Of a stretch of 16,705 nucleotides of DNA, positions 1-7,199 are shown piece by piece. Position 1 is the stretch's first letter; each line of letters begins with the position of its first letter. The notes beneath the pieces are model-generated. The model ran no database searches. It was not told the origin of the DNA and saw only the letters and a program-made list of their open reading frames with translations. Location: positions 1 to 16,705 of the forward strand of contig URXS01000038.1 in the NCBI GenBank assembly GCA_900551885.1. The letters run 5' to 3'. The DNA is from an uncultured Oscillibacter sp. (GTDB lineage: Bacteria > Bacillota > Clostridia > Oscillospirales > Oscillospiraceae). The position numbers and the translations under genes were made by a program.

Positions 1-2897
1 ATCCCACCATGCGCGGCTCCCACGAGAACGGCGACATCTTCTTCCAGCACCGCGAGGCCTGCAACAGCTACTACACCGCCCTGCCCGCCGTGGTCGAGAA
101 GTACATGGACAAGATCAACGCCAAGCTGGGCACCGACTATAAGCTGTTCAACTACTACGGCGCCGCCGACGCTGACCGCGTCATCGTGGCCATGGGCTCT
201 ATCTGCGACGTGGCCGAGGAGGTCATCGACTACCTGAACGCCCACGGCGAGAAGGTGGGCCTGGTCAAGGTCCGTCTGTTCCGCCCCTTCGCCGCCGAGA
301 AGCTCATCGAGGCCCTGCCCGCCTCCGTGCAGAAGATCGCCGTGCTGGACCGCACCAAGGAGCCCGGCTCTCAGGGCGAGCCTCTGTATCAGGACGTTGT
401 CACCGCCCTGGCCAACGCCGGCCGGAACGACATCAAGGTCATCGGCGGCCGTTACGGCCTGGGCAGCAAGGACACGCCTCCCGCCTCCGTGTTCGCCGTG
501 TATAACGAGCTGAAGAAGGACGAGATGAAGCGCCAGTTCACCATCGGCATCGTGGACGATGTGACCAACCTGTCCCTGCCCGAGGATAAGAACTGTCCCA
601 ACACCGCAGCCCCCGGCACCATCGAGTGCAAGTTCTGGGGTCTGGGCGGCGACGGTACCGTGGGCGCCAACAAGAACTCCATCAAGATCATCGGCGACCA
701 CACCGACAAGTATGTCCAGGCGTACTTCCAGTACGACTCCAAGAAGACCGGCGGCGTCACCGTCAGCCATCTGCGCTTCGGTGATTCCCCCATCAAGTCC
801 TCTTACTACATCAACAAGGCCGACTTCGTGGCCTGCCACGTGCCTGCTTACATCACCAAGCACTTCCCCATCGTCCGTGATGTGAAGCCCGGCGGCACCT
901 TCCTCATCAACTGCCAGTGGAACGACGAGGAGCTGAACCACCATCTGGACGCCGCTTCCAAGCGTTACATTGCCAAGAACAACATCCAGGTCTACACCAT
1001 CGACGCCATCGACCTGGCTGCCAAGATCGGCATGGGCAAGCGGACCAACACCATCCTGCAGTCCGCCTTCTTCTCCCTGGCCAAGGTCATGCCCGAGACG
1101 GATGCCATCCAGTACATGAAGGATGCCGCCACCCACTCCTACCTGAAGAAGGGCCAGGACATCGTGGACATGAACCACAAGGCCATCGACGCCGGTGCCA
1201 CCGCCTACAAGAAGTTCGATGTGCCTGCCGACTGGGCCAACGCTGTGGATGAGGATACCACTGTCAAGCACACCGGTCCCGCCGCTCTGGTGGAGCAGGT
1301 GACCACCATCCTGGATCCCGTGGACAAGATGGACGGCGACAGCCTGCCCGTGTCCGCTTTCGTCAAGCACGTGGATGGCCAGTTCGAGCTGGGCGCCTCC
1401 GCTTACGAGAAGCGCGGCGTGGCCGTCAATGTTCCCACCTGGGACGCCACCAAGTGCATCCAGTGCAACAACTGCGCCTATGTCTGCCCCCACGCCACCA
1501 TCCGTCCCTACGCTCTGACCGAGGAGGAGGCCGCCAAGGCTCCCGCCGCTGCCAAGATCGTGGACATCAAGGCCGGCAAGGGCAAGGGCGTGTACAAGTA
1601 CACCATGGCCGTGTCTCCTCTGGACTGCATGGGCTGCGCCGTGTGCGTTGGCCAGTGCCCGGTGGGCGCCCTGACCATGGTGCCTCAGGAGCAGGAAGCC
1701 GCTCAGCAGGATGTCTTCAACTACTGCGTCGCTGAGGTCTCCGAGAAGAAGGACATGCAGGACAACACCGTCAAGGGCAGCCAGTTCCGTCAGCCCATGC
1801 TGGAATTCTCTGGATCCTGCGCCGGCTGCGCCGAGACCAGCTATGCCCGCCTGATCACCCAGCTCTTCGGCGATCATATGTACATCTCCAACGCCACTGG
1901 CTGCTCCTCCATCTGGGGCGGTCCCGCTGCCACCTCTCCGTATTGCACCAACAAGGAAGGCCACGGCCCCGCCTGGTCCAACTCCCTGTTCGAGGATAAC
2001 GCCGAGCACGGCCTGGGCATGCTGCTGGGCCAGCAGGCCACCCGCAACCGCCTGGCGGACCAGATCCGCGAGCTGGCCGGCGTGACCGAGAGCGCCGAGA
2101 AGAAGGCCGCCTGCGAGGAGTATCTGGCCACCATGGAGGACTATGAGGCCAACAAGGCTGCCATCGCCAAGCTGCTGCCTCTGCTGGAAGCCGATCCCGA
2201 CTGCCCGTACTCCAAGGCTATCCTGGCCGACAAGGAATACCTGGGCAAGAAGTCCATGTGGGTCTTCGGCGGCGACGGCTGGGCCTATGATATCGGCTTC
2301 GGCGGCGTGGACCATGTCCTGGCCTCCGGCAACGACATCAACATCTTCGTCTTCGATACCGAGGTTTACTCCAACACCGGCGGACAGGCTTCCAAGGCCT
2401 CCAACATCGGCCAGGTGGCGCAGTTCGCCGCGGCCGGCAAGGAGATGAAGAAGAAGTCCCTGGCGGAGATCGCCATGAGCTACGGCTACATCTATGTGGC
2501 CCAGGTGGCCATGGGCGCCAACCCGGCTCAGACCCTGAAGGCCATTCAGGAGGCCGAGGCCTATCACGGCCCGTCTCTGATCATCGGCTACGCCCCCTGC
2601 GAGATGCACTCCATCAAGGGCGGCATGATGAACTGCCAGAAGGAAATGAAGAAGGCTGTGGATTGCGGCTACTGGAACCTGTTCCGCTTCAACCCCGCCG
2701 CTGAGGGCGCCAAGTTCACCCTGGACTCCAAGGAGCCCAAGGGCGGCTATCAGGAGTTCCTGATGAACGAGGCCCGCTACAGCCGTCTGACCCGCGAGTT
2801 CCCCGACCGGGCCACCGAGCTGTTCCAGCGCAACGAGAAGGCCGCCATGGACCGCTACGAGCACCTGCTCAAGCTCAAGACCATGTACGAGGGCTGA
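1..2897 (+). CDS. nifJ: Pyruvate:ferredoxin (flavodoxin) oxidoreductase, 5' partial
   Basis: Cytoplasmic enzyme that splits pyruvate with CoA into acetyl-CoA, CO2 and reduced ferredoxin, the central step of anaerobic pyruvate catabolism. The reading frame is already open at base 3. The Met at base 9 lies inside a conserved stretch of domain I/II, so it is not the start. About 200-220 N-terminal residues are missing compared with the usual ~1170. Counting from base 9, two 4Fe-4S motifs are seen: CIQCNNCAYVCP (Cys483, 486, 489, 493) and CMGCAVCVGQCP (Cys540, 543, 546, 550). Cys604, 607, 632 and 864 match the four ligands of the cluster near thiamine diphosphate. The ThDP motif starts at GDGWAYD (755-761) and continues through DTEVYSNTGGQ. 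The protein ends without the C-terminal extension of the Desulfovibrio enzyme. Codon choice is extremely C/G-ending (AAG, CTG, ATC), as expected for a highly expressed gene. No convincing terminator follows. Confidence 0.97.
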   Translation, partial: PTMRGSHENGDIFFQHREACNSYYTALPAVVEKYMDKINAKLGTDYKLFNYYGAADADRVIVAMGSICDVAEEVIDYLNAHGEKVGLVKVRLFRPFAAEKLIEALPASVQKIAVLDRTKEPGSQGEPLYQDVVTALANAGRNDIKVIGGRYGLGSKDTPPASVFAVYNELKKDEMKRQFTIGIVDDVTNLSLPEDKNCPNTAAPGTIECKFWGLGGDGTVGANKNSIKIIGDHTDKYVQAYFQYDSKKTGGVTVSHLRFGDSPIKSSYYINKADFVACHVPAYITKHFPIVRDVKPGGTFLINCQWNDEELNHHLDAASKRYIAKNNIQVYTIDAIDLAAKIGMGKRTNTILQSAFFSLAKVMPETDAIQYMKDAATHSYLKKGQDIVDMNHKAIDAGATAYKKFDVPADWANAVDEDTTVKHTGPAALVEQVTTILDPVDKMDGDSLPVSAFVKHVDGQFELGASAYEKRGVAVNVPTWDATKCIQCNNCAYVCPHATIRPYALTEEEAAKAPAAAKIVDIKAGKGKGVYKYTMAVSPLDCMGCAVCVGQCPVGALTMVPQEQEAAQQDVFNYCVAEVSEKKDMQDNTVKGSQFRQPMLEFSGSCAGCAETSYARLITQLFGDHMYISNATGCSSIWGGPAATSPYCTNKEGHGPAWSNSLFEDNAEHGLGMLLGQQATRNRLADQIRELAGVTESAEKKAACEEYLATMEDYEANKAAIAKLLPLLEADPDCPYSKAILADKEYLGKKSMWVFGGDGWAYDIGFGGVDHVLASGNDINIFVFDTEVYSNTGGQASKASNIGQVAQFAAAGKEMKKKSLAEIAMSYGYIYVAQVAMGANPAQTLKAIQEAEAYHGPSLIIGYAPCEMHSIKGGMMNCQKEMKKAVDCGYWNLFRFNPAAEGAKFTLDSKEPKGGYQEFLMNEARYSRLTREFPDRATELFQRNEKAAMDRYEHLLKLKTMYEG

Positions 2898-2965
2898 TCG
2901 CCGTCCGGCGTACAGCTCCCCTTCCCGTAAGGAAACCATAAAAAGAAATTGTTAAGAAAAAAGGG

Positions 2966-2994
2966 TGGAATCTCAGACCGAGAGGCGCTATAAT
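2966..2994 (+). promoter_or_regulatory. Probable promoter for the LTA synthase gene
   Basis: A perfect TATAAT -10 element lies at 2989-2994. The sequence 17 bases upstream (TGGAAT, 2966-2971) is a poor -35 match. Transcription would begin near 3001, giving a leader of about 70 bases before the chosen start at 3074. An in-frame ATG at 2993 overlaps the -10 box, so it cannot be the start if this promoter is real. The rest of the PFOR-LTA synthase gap (2898-2965) contains only weak short hairpins. Confidence 0.5.
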
Positions 2995-3053
2995 GTTGTC
3001 CTCCTGTGGGGTGGAGCCTGGTTCAGCCCCATGGACAATGAAAAAGTGGGTGT

Positions 3054-3072
3054 TCTTCCGAAAGGTGGAAGA
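3054..3072 (+). promoter_or_regulatory. Ribosome-binding site within a small hairpin
   Basis: TCTTCC (3054-3059) can pair with GGAAGA (3067-3072) around the loop GAAAGGT. The Shine-Dalgarno sequence AAAGGTGG (3061-3068) lies partly in the loop and partly in the 3' arm, just before the ATG at 3074. The ribosome-binding site supports that start. The hairpin might modulate initiation, but six base pairs is weak evidence. Confidence 0.35.
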
Positions 3073-3073
3073 T

Positions 3074-5077
3074 ATGAATATGCAGACGACAACTGATTCC
3101 CGCCGGGGACAGGTCCTGCGGGCAGAGGCCCGGCACCTGCTCTGGATTGTACTTCTGGCTCTGGGTGATATCCTTGTGGTGGAACTGTTCAACCACAAGG
3201 CATTTACGGATGGATTAGAGGCTTTCTGGGCATTTTTGACGGATGCACCGCTGGCGTTTCTGGTGGACGCACTGCTGGTGCTGGTGACGCTGGTTCCAGC
3301 CCTGTTTCTGCGCAGGCGGGTGTTCTGGTGTACCCTGATGTCCGCTGTGTGGCTGGTTGCCGGGGCCGTGAACGGGTTCATCCTGCTTAACCGCATGACC
3401 CCTTTCACCATGGCGGACATCACCGTGCTCAACAGTGGTCTGGACACCCTGCCCAATTATCTCTCCAAGGGGGCCATCGTGCTGCTGATCCTGGGGATCG
3501 TAGCTCTGATCGGCGGTCTGGTGATGTTGTTTTGGAAGGGCCCCCGTTGCGGTCAGCCCTGGCGAATCCGCCGGCGAACGGGTCTGGCGGCTCTGGTCCT
3601 GTGCGCCGCCGTTCTGGGGGGCGCCTGGGGCTTGGCCTTCCAGACGGATCAGCTCACCACGGTGTTCTCCAACCTGGCCTACGCCTATGAGGACTACGGT
3701 TTTCCCTACTGCTTTTTGCAGACCTGGCTCAATCGAGGCATCCACCGCCCCTTCAATTACGGCTCCTCTGTGATGTTGGACCTCCGCCAAGAGATTCAGG
3801 AGGCCCAGGATGCGGCGGAAACGGCGGAGCAGACTGACGTCAACGTGATTATCGTCCAGTTGGAATCCTTTATTGACCCGGAGCAGATCCAGGGTCTGAC
3901 CTTGTCTCAGGACGCCGTGCCCAACTGGCGGGCGCTGAAGGAGAACGGTTCCACCGGGATTCTGACCGTGCCGGTGGTGGGAGCGGGCACCGCCAACACG
4001 GAGTGCGAGGTCCTCACCGGCATGAGTACCCGTCTCTTCGGTCCAGGGGAATATCCCTATGAGACCTGCTTCCAGGACCAGACCGTAGAGAGTATTGCCT
4101 ACATTCTGAAGGAAAAGGGCTACGCCACCCACGCCATCCACAACCACGAGGCCACCTTCTACAACCGGGACCGGGTGTATCCCAACCTGGGCTTTGACGA
4201 CTTCATTCCTCTGGAGTACATGCCCGCAGTGGAGACCACGCCCCAGAACTGGGCCAAGGACGCTGTACTGGAGAGCCAGATCCTCAAGGCCCTGGACGCC
4301 ACACCGGACCAGAGGGACTTCGTGTTCACTGTCACCGTGCAGGACCACGGCAAGTATCCCGACCAGCAGGTGCTGGAGGACCCCGCCATCACCGTCACCA
4401 ACTGCCCCGACCCGGAGCGCCGCTGGGCCGCCGAATACTACGTCAATCAGCTCTATGAGACAGACGCCTTCATCGGCCGCCTGGTGGAGGACCTGGAGCA
4501 GCGGGAGGAAAAGACCATCCTGGTGCTGTACGGCGACCACCAGCCCGCCCTGGGGCTGGAGGGCAGCGATATGGCCGGAGACAGCCTCTTTTACACCGAG
4601 TACATCCTTTGGAACAACTTCGGCCTGGAGCAGCGGGAGGAGAATCTGACTTCCTACCAGCTCTCCGCCTATGTGCTGAACCGGCTGGGCATTGCCGACG
4701 GGACGCTCAATGCCTTCCACCAGTTCTTCCGGGAGGAGCCGGGGTATCTGTCCAACCTGCGGCGCATCCAGTATGATATGCTGTACGGCCACCGCTATCT
4801 CACCGGCGGCCAGGCGCCCTACGAGCCCACGGAAATGAGGATGGGAGTGGAGCCCATCTCCGTCACGGACCTGTATCACAGTGGAACGGTGTGGTGCATT
4901 GCTGGAAAGAATTTCAGCCCCTACTGCCGGGTATACGCCGACGGGAAAGAGCTGGAGACCGTGTACCTGTCGCCCACGCTGCTGTGCCTGAAGGAGGATC
5001 CGGAGGGCCTGACGGCGGCGGATCTGGAGATCCGCGTGGTGGATAAGGACCGGAACGTGCTCAGCGAGACAGAATGA
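3074..5077 (+). CDS. LTA synthase family protein (membrane sulfatase-fold phosphotransferase) with extra C-terminal domain
   Basis: Predicted 667-residue polytopic membrane enzyme of the lipoteichoic acid synthase/alkaline phosphatase superfamily. Members transfer glycerol-phosphate (or related head groups) from phosphatidylglycerol onto envelope polymers outside the membrane. About five hydrophobic segments occupy the first ~210 residues, as in LtaS, followed by the extracellular catalytic domain. Catalytic features are visible: metal-binding Glu264 in QLESF, the likely nucleophile Thr306 in GTANTE, an HNHEATFYNRD segment, and Asp488-His489 in YGDHQPAL. Residues from about 590 to 667 form an added segment resembling an Ig-like/IPT fold (IAGKNFSPYCRVYADGKEL). 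The start at 3074 is chosen for AAAGGTGG at 3061-3068 and because the upstream in-frame ATG at 2993 lies in the -10 box. The gene appears monocistronic, with a strong hairpin immediately after the stop. The exact polymer made cannot be told from sequence. Confidence 0.88.
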   Translation: MNMQTTTDSRRGQVLRAEARHLLWIVLLALGDILVVELFNHKAFTDGLEAFWAFLTDAPLAFLVDALLVLVTLVPALFLRRRVFWCTLMSAVWLVAGAVNGFILLNRMTPFTMADITVLNSGLDTLPNYLSKGAIVLLILGIVALIGGLVMLFWKGPRCGQPWRIRRRTGLAALVLCAAVLGGAWGLAFQTDQLTTVFSNLAYAYEDYGFPYCFLQTWLNRGIHRPFNYGSSVMLDLRQEIQEAQDAAETAEQTDVNVIIVQLESFIDPEQIQGLTLSQDAVPNWRALKENGSTGILTVPVVGAGTANTECEVLTGMSTRLFGPGEYPYETCFQDQTVESIAYILKEKGYATHAIHNHEATFYNRDRVYPNLGFDDFIPLEYMPAVETTPQNWAKDAVLESQILKALDATPDQRDFVFTVTVQDHGKYPDQQVLEDPAITVTNCPDPERRWAAEYYVNQLYETDAFIGRLVEDLEQREEKTILVLYGDHQPALGLEGSDMAGDSLFYTEYILWNNFGLEQREENLTSYQLSAYVLNRLGIADGTLNAFHQFFREEPGYLSNLRRIQYDMLYGHRYLTGGQAPYEPTEMRMGVEPISVTDLYHSGTVWCIAGKNFSPYCRVYADGKELETVYLSPTLLCLKEDPEGLTAADLEIRVVDKDRNVLSETE

Positions 5078-5078
5078 G

Positions 5079-5110
5079 ACAAGGCCCGCCCCTTCAGGGG
5101 CGGGCCTTGT
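5079..5110 (+). terminator. Strong hairpin, likely terminator of the LTA synthase gene
   Basis: A perfect 14-bp stem (5079-5092 with 5097-5110) closes a TTCA loop and starts one base after the stop codon. The stem is almost entirely G/C in its centre. No U-tract follows, so it is an atypical intrinsic terminator. It could instead protect the mRNA 3' end. Confidence 0.65.
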
Positions 5111-5154
5111 ACTGCCTCGCGGAAGGGGCTGGGGGGCCTTCCAGATGTTGTCCG

Positions 5155-5184
5155 TTGCCTCAATGGCGTCGGGACTGATACAAT
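5155..5184 (+). promoter_or_regulatory. Promoter of the chitinase gene, extended -10
   Basis: TTGCCT (5155-5160), an 18-base spacer, then TACAAT (5179-5184) preceded by TGA, which forms an extended -10 (TGaTACAAT). Transcription would start near 5191, leaving a ~43-base leader before the ATG at 5234. An in-frame ATG at 5183 overlaps this -10 box and is therefore unlikely to be used. Confidence 0.6.
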
Positions 5185-5233
5185 GGAGGCCCGGGCACGA
5201 CGCCCGGAGAACCCCATTGACGAGGAGAACATT

Positions 5234-6943
5234 ATGAAGCACCCACGGATGAAACGGGCGGCCCTGTGGCTGCTGACCCTTTGCCTGTCGGTCGCCCTGA
5301 CGGGGGTGAATCGCATGGACGCTGCCGCCGCGGAGACGGCAGGCCAGGTGGTGGGCTACTATGCCAGTTGGGCCCCCCTGCGGGGCTACGGCCCGGACCG
5401 CCTGACGGCAGAGCGGTTCACCCAGATCAATTACGCCTTCGCCGACATCAGCAGTACCACCGGCAAGGTGGTCCTGGCGAACCCGGCTCAGGATACCAAG
5501 ACCTTGGCAGGACTGACGTCCCTGCGGAAGCAGAATCCAGATCTGAAGATCGTACTGTCCATCGGCGGCTGGGATTACTCCACCTATTTTTCCGACGCCG
5601 CCTCCACTGCCTCCCGGCGGGAGACCTTTGCCCAGAGCTGCCTGGATCTGATCTTGGCCCATGACCTGGACGGCGTGGACCTGGACTGGGAATATCCCGT
5701 CTCCGGCGGAACTTCGGGGGTCATCCACCGGCCTCAGGACAAGCAGAATTTTACCTTGCTGCTGAAGGCCATTCGCCAGAAGCTGGACCAGCAGGCACGG
5801 AAGGACGGCCGGGACTACCGGCTCACCATTGCCGGCGCCGCCGGCAGCGGGTATCTCAATTGCATTGAGCCCCAGGCGGTGGCGCAGTTGGTGGACCACA
5901 TCTTTTTGATGACCTATGACTTCTACGGCCCCTGGAGCAGCCGCTCCGGCTTCAATGCGCCCCTGTACGCTCCCTCCAGTGCCCAGAGTGGCAGTGTGGA
6001 CAACGCCGTGACCACCTGGCTGAGCCGGGGCGTGGCGGCGGAGAAGCTGGTGCTGGGGATGCCCCTGTACGGCTACATATATCAGGGTGTCTCCTCCTCC
6101 GGCAGCGGGCTCAACAGCAGCTTTTCCTCCGCCCGCTCTGTCACCTACAATGCGCTGAAAGAGACGTACCTGACCGATTCCGGATACCGCCAACTGCGGC
6201 ACAGCGCCGCCCAGGTGCCCTATCTCTATGGACGCGGCAGCTTTATCTCCTATGATGACCCGACCTCCATGGCCGCCAAGGCGGAGCTGGCCCGGGACTA
6301 CAACCTGGGCGGCATCGGTTTCTGGGAGCTGTCCCAGGATACCGCCGGAGAACTGGTGTCGGCGGCCTGTCAGGCCTGGGGCGCCGGGGCAGAGAGTGGG
6401 TTCTGGGATGTGCCGCCTTTCGCCTGGTACGCCGACGCCGTGGCGGAGGTCTCCGCTGCCGGGCTGATGCAGGGCACCGGGGCGGGACTGTTCTCCCCCG
6501 GCGGCACCGTCAGCCGGGGTATGGCCGTCGCCATTTTGTACCGTCTGGCGGGAGAGCCCAAGGCGCCGGACATTCCCTTTTCCGACGTGTCCGCTTCCGA
6601 TTATTACGGCGACGCGGTGGCCTGGGCGGCAAAGACCGGCGTGGCCACCGGCTATGCCGACGGTACCTTCCGGCCCCAGTTGCCGGTGTCCCGCCAGCAG
6701 TTGGCGGCGTTGCTGTGGCGGTATGCCCACTGGGCGGAGGTCGATCTGGTCCGTCCGGCGGATCTGGCGGATTATCAGGACGCGGCTCAGGTGGCCGTTT
6801 ACGCTGTAGAGCCCCTGGGCTGGGCGGTGAAGGCTGGGCTCATCCAGGGCACGGCGGAGGGAAAGCTGCTGCCCCAGGGCGGCGCCCTCCGGGGACAGAC
6901 CGCCGTGATCCTCTGCCGCTTTCTGGAGCTGCTGGAGGTGTGA
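5234..6943 (+). CDS. Secreted GH18 chitinase-like enzyme with three C-terminal SLH domains
   Basis: 569-residue exported hydrolase. A signal peptide is clear: basic MKHPRMKR, a hydrophobic core, and likely cleavage after an Ala run near residue 33. Residues ~36-385 form a GH18 barrel with SIGGW, the catalytic motif D146-G-V-D149-L-D151-W-E153 (Glu153 the acid), MTYD at 226-229 and the family ending GGIGFWELSQD. The match around MTYDFYGPWS and FNAPLY resembles bacterial chitinases rather than spore-cortex SleL-type GH18 proteins, which carry LysM repeats instead. Three SLH repeats begin near residues 390, 449 and 514; such repeats bind secondary cell-wall polymers. Start choice: AGGAG at 5223-5227, six bases before the ATG. 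The likely role is surface-anchored cleavage of chitin or chito-oligosaccharides. Activity on peptidoglycan or N-glycans is a less likely alternative. It sits between the LTA synthase gene and a shared convergent terminator, in its own transcription unit. Confidence 0.92.
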   Translation: MKHPRMKRAALWLLTLCLSVALTGVNRMDAAAAETAGQVVGYYASWAPLRGYGPDRLTAERFTQINYAFADISSTTGKVVLANPAQDTKTLAGLTSLRKQNPDLKIVLSIGGWDYSTYFSDAASTASRRETFAQSCLDLILAHDLDGVDLDWEYPVSGGTSGVIHRPQDKQNFTLLLKAIRQKLDQQARKDGRDYRLTIAGAAGSGYLNCIEPQAVAQLVDHIFLMTYDFYGPWSSRSGFNAPLYAPSSAQSGSVDNAVTTWLSRGVAAEKLVLGMPLYGYIYQGVSSSGSGLNSSFSSARSVTYNALKETYLTDSGYRQLRHSAAQVPYLYGRGSFISYDDPTSMAAKAELARDYNLGGIGFWELSQDTAGELVSAACQAWGAGAESGFWDVPPFAWYADAVAEVSAAGLMQGTGAGLFSPGGTVSRGMAVAILYRLAGEPKAPDIPFSDVSASDYYGDAVAWAAKTGVATGYADGTFRPQLPVSRQQLAALLWRYAHWAEVDLVRPADLADYQDAAQVAVYAVEPLGWAVKAGLIQGTAEGKLLPQGGALRGQTAVILCRFLELLEV

Positions 6944-7037
6944 CGCGCTGCGGCGCCTGAGTCCCTTTTTCAGAGGACATTTAGCGGGAGCGGCAAGTCT
7001 GCTTCGGATAAAGCTGGCACCGAAAAAATGGAAAGAT

Positions 7038-7079
7038 GTGCGAAAGGGCGGACCCTGAAATGGGTCCGCCCTTTCGCAC
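7038..7079. terminator. Bidirectional terminator between convergent genes
   Basis: A perfect 18-bp stem (7038-7055 with 7062-7079) closes a six-base TGAAAT loop between the chitinase gene (+) and glnN (-). On the minus strand it is followed by a T-rich stretch (ATCTTTCCATTTTTTC). On the plus strand only GTTTG follows. It probably ends both transcripts. The remaining gap on either side (6944-7037 and 7080-7199) shows no gene I can support. Confidence 0.85.
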
Positions 7080-7199
7080 GTTTGCGCATATTGTAACAGA
7101 GGAGTCACGAGGAATATTATAAGTTGGATCTGAAGTCTCAGGCAGATAAATTTGCCGCGGACCGGAGCTGCTAACGCAGGGTCTGGAAGGCGCTGGGGC

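Noticed and set aside
2993..3073. Upstream in-frame start for the LTA synthase (27 extra residues)
   Set aside because: The ATG overlaps the TATAAT -10 element and lacks a ribosome-binding site. The start at 3074 has AAAGGTGG in the right place.
5183..5233. Upstream in-frame start for the chitinase (17 extra residues)
   Set aside because: The ATG lies in the predicted -10 box, and the extra residues would spoil a normal signal peptide. The ATG at 5234 has AGGAG six bases upstream.
7105..7173. Short plus-strand frame reading EEYYKLDLKSQADKFAAD and ending at a stop near 7173
   Set aside because: It looks protein-like but has no credible start, an in-frame stop just upstream at about 7093, and no recognisable family. 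Possibly a relict gene end, but not supportable as a feature.
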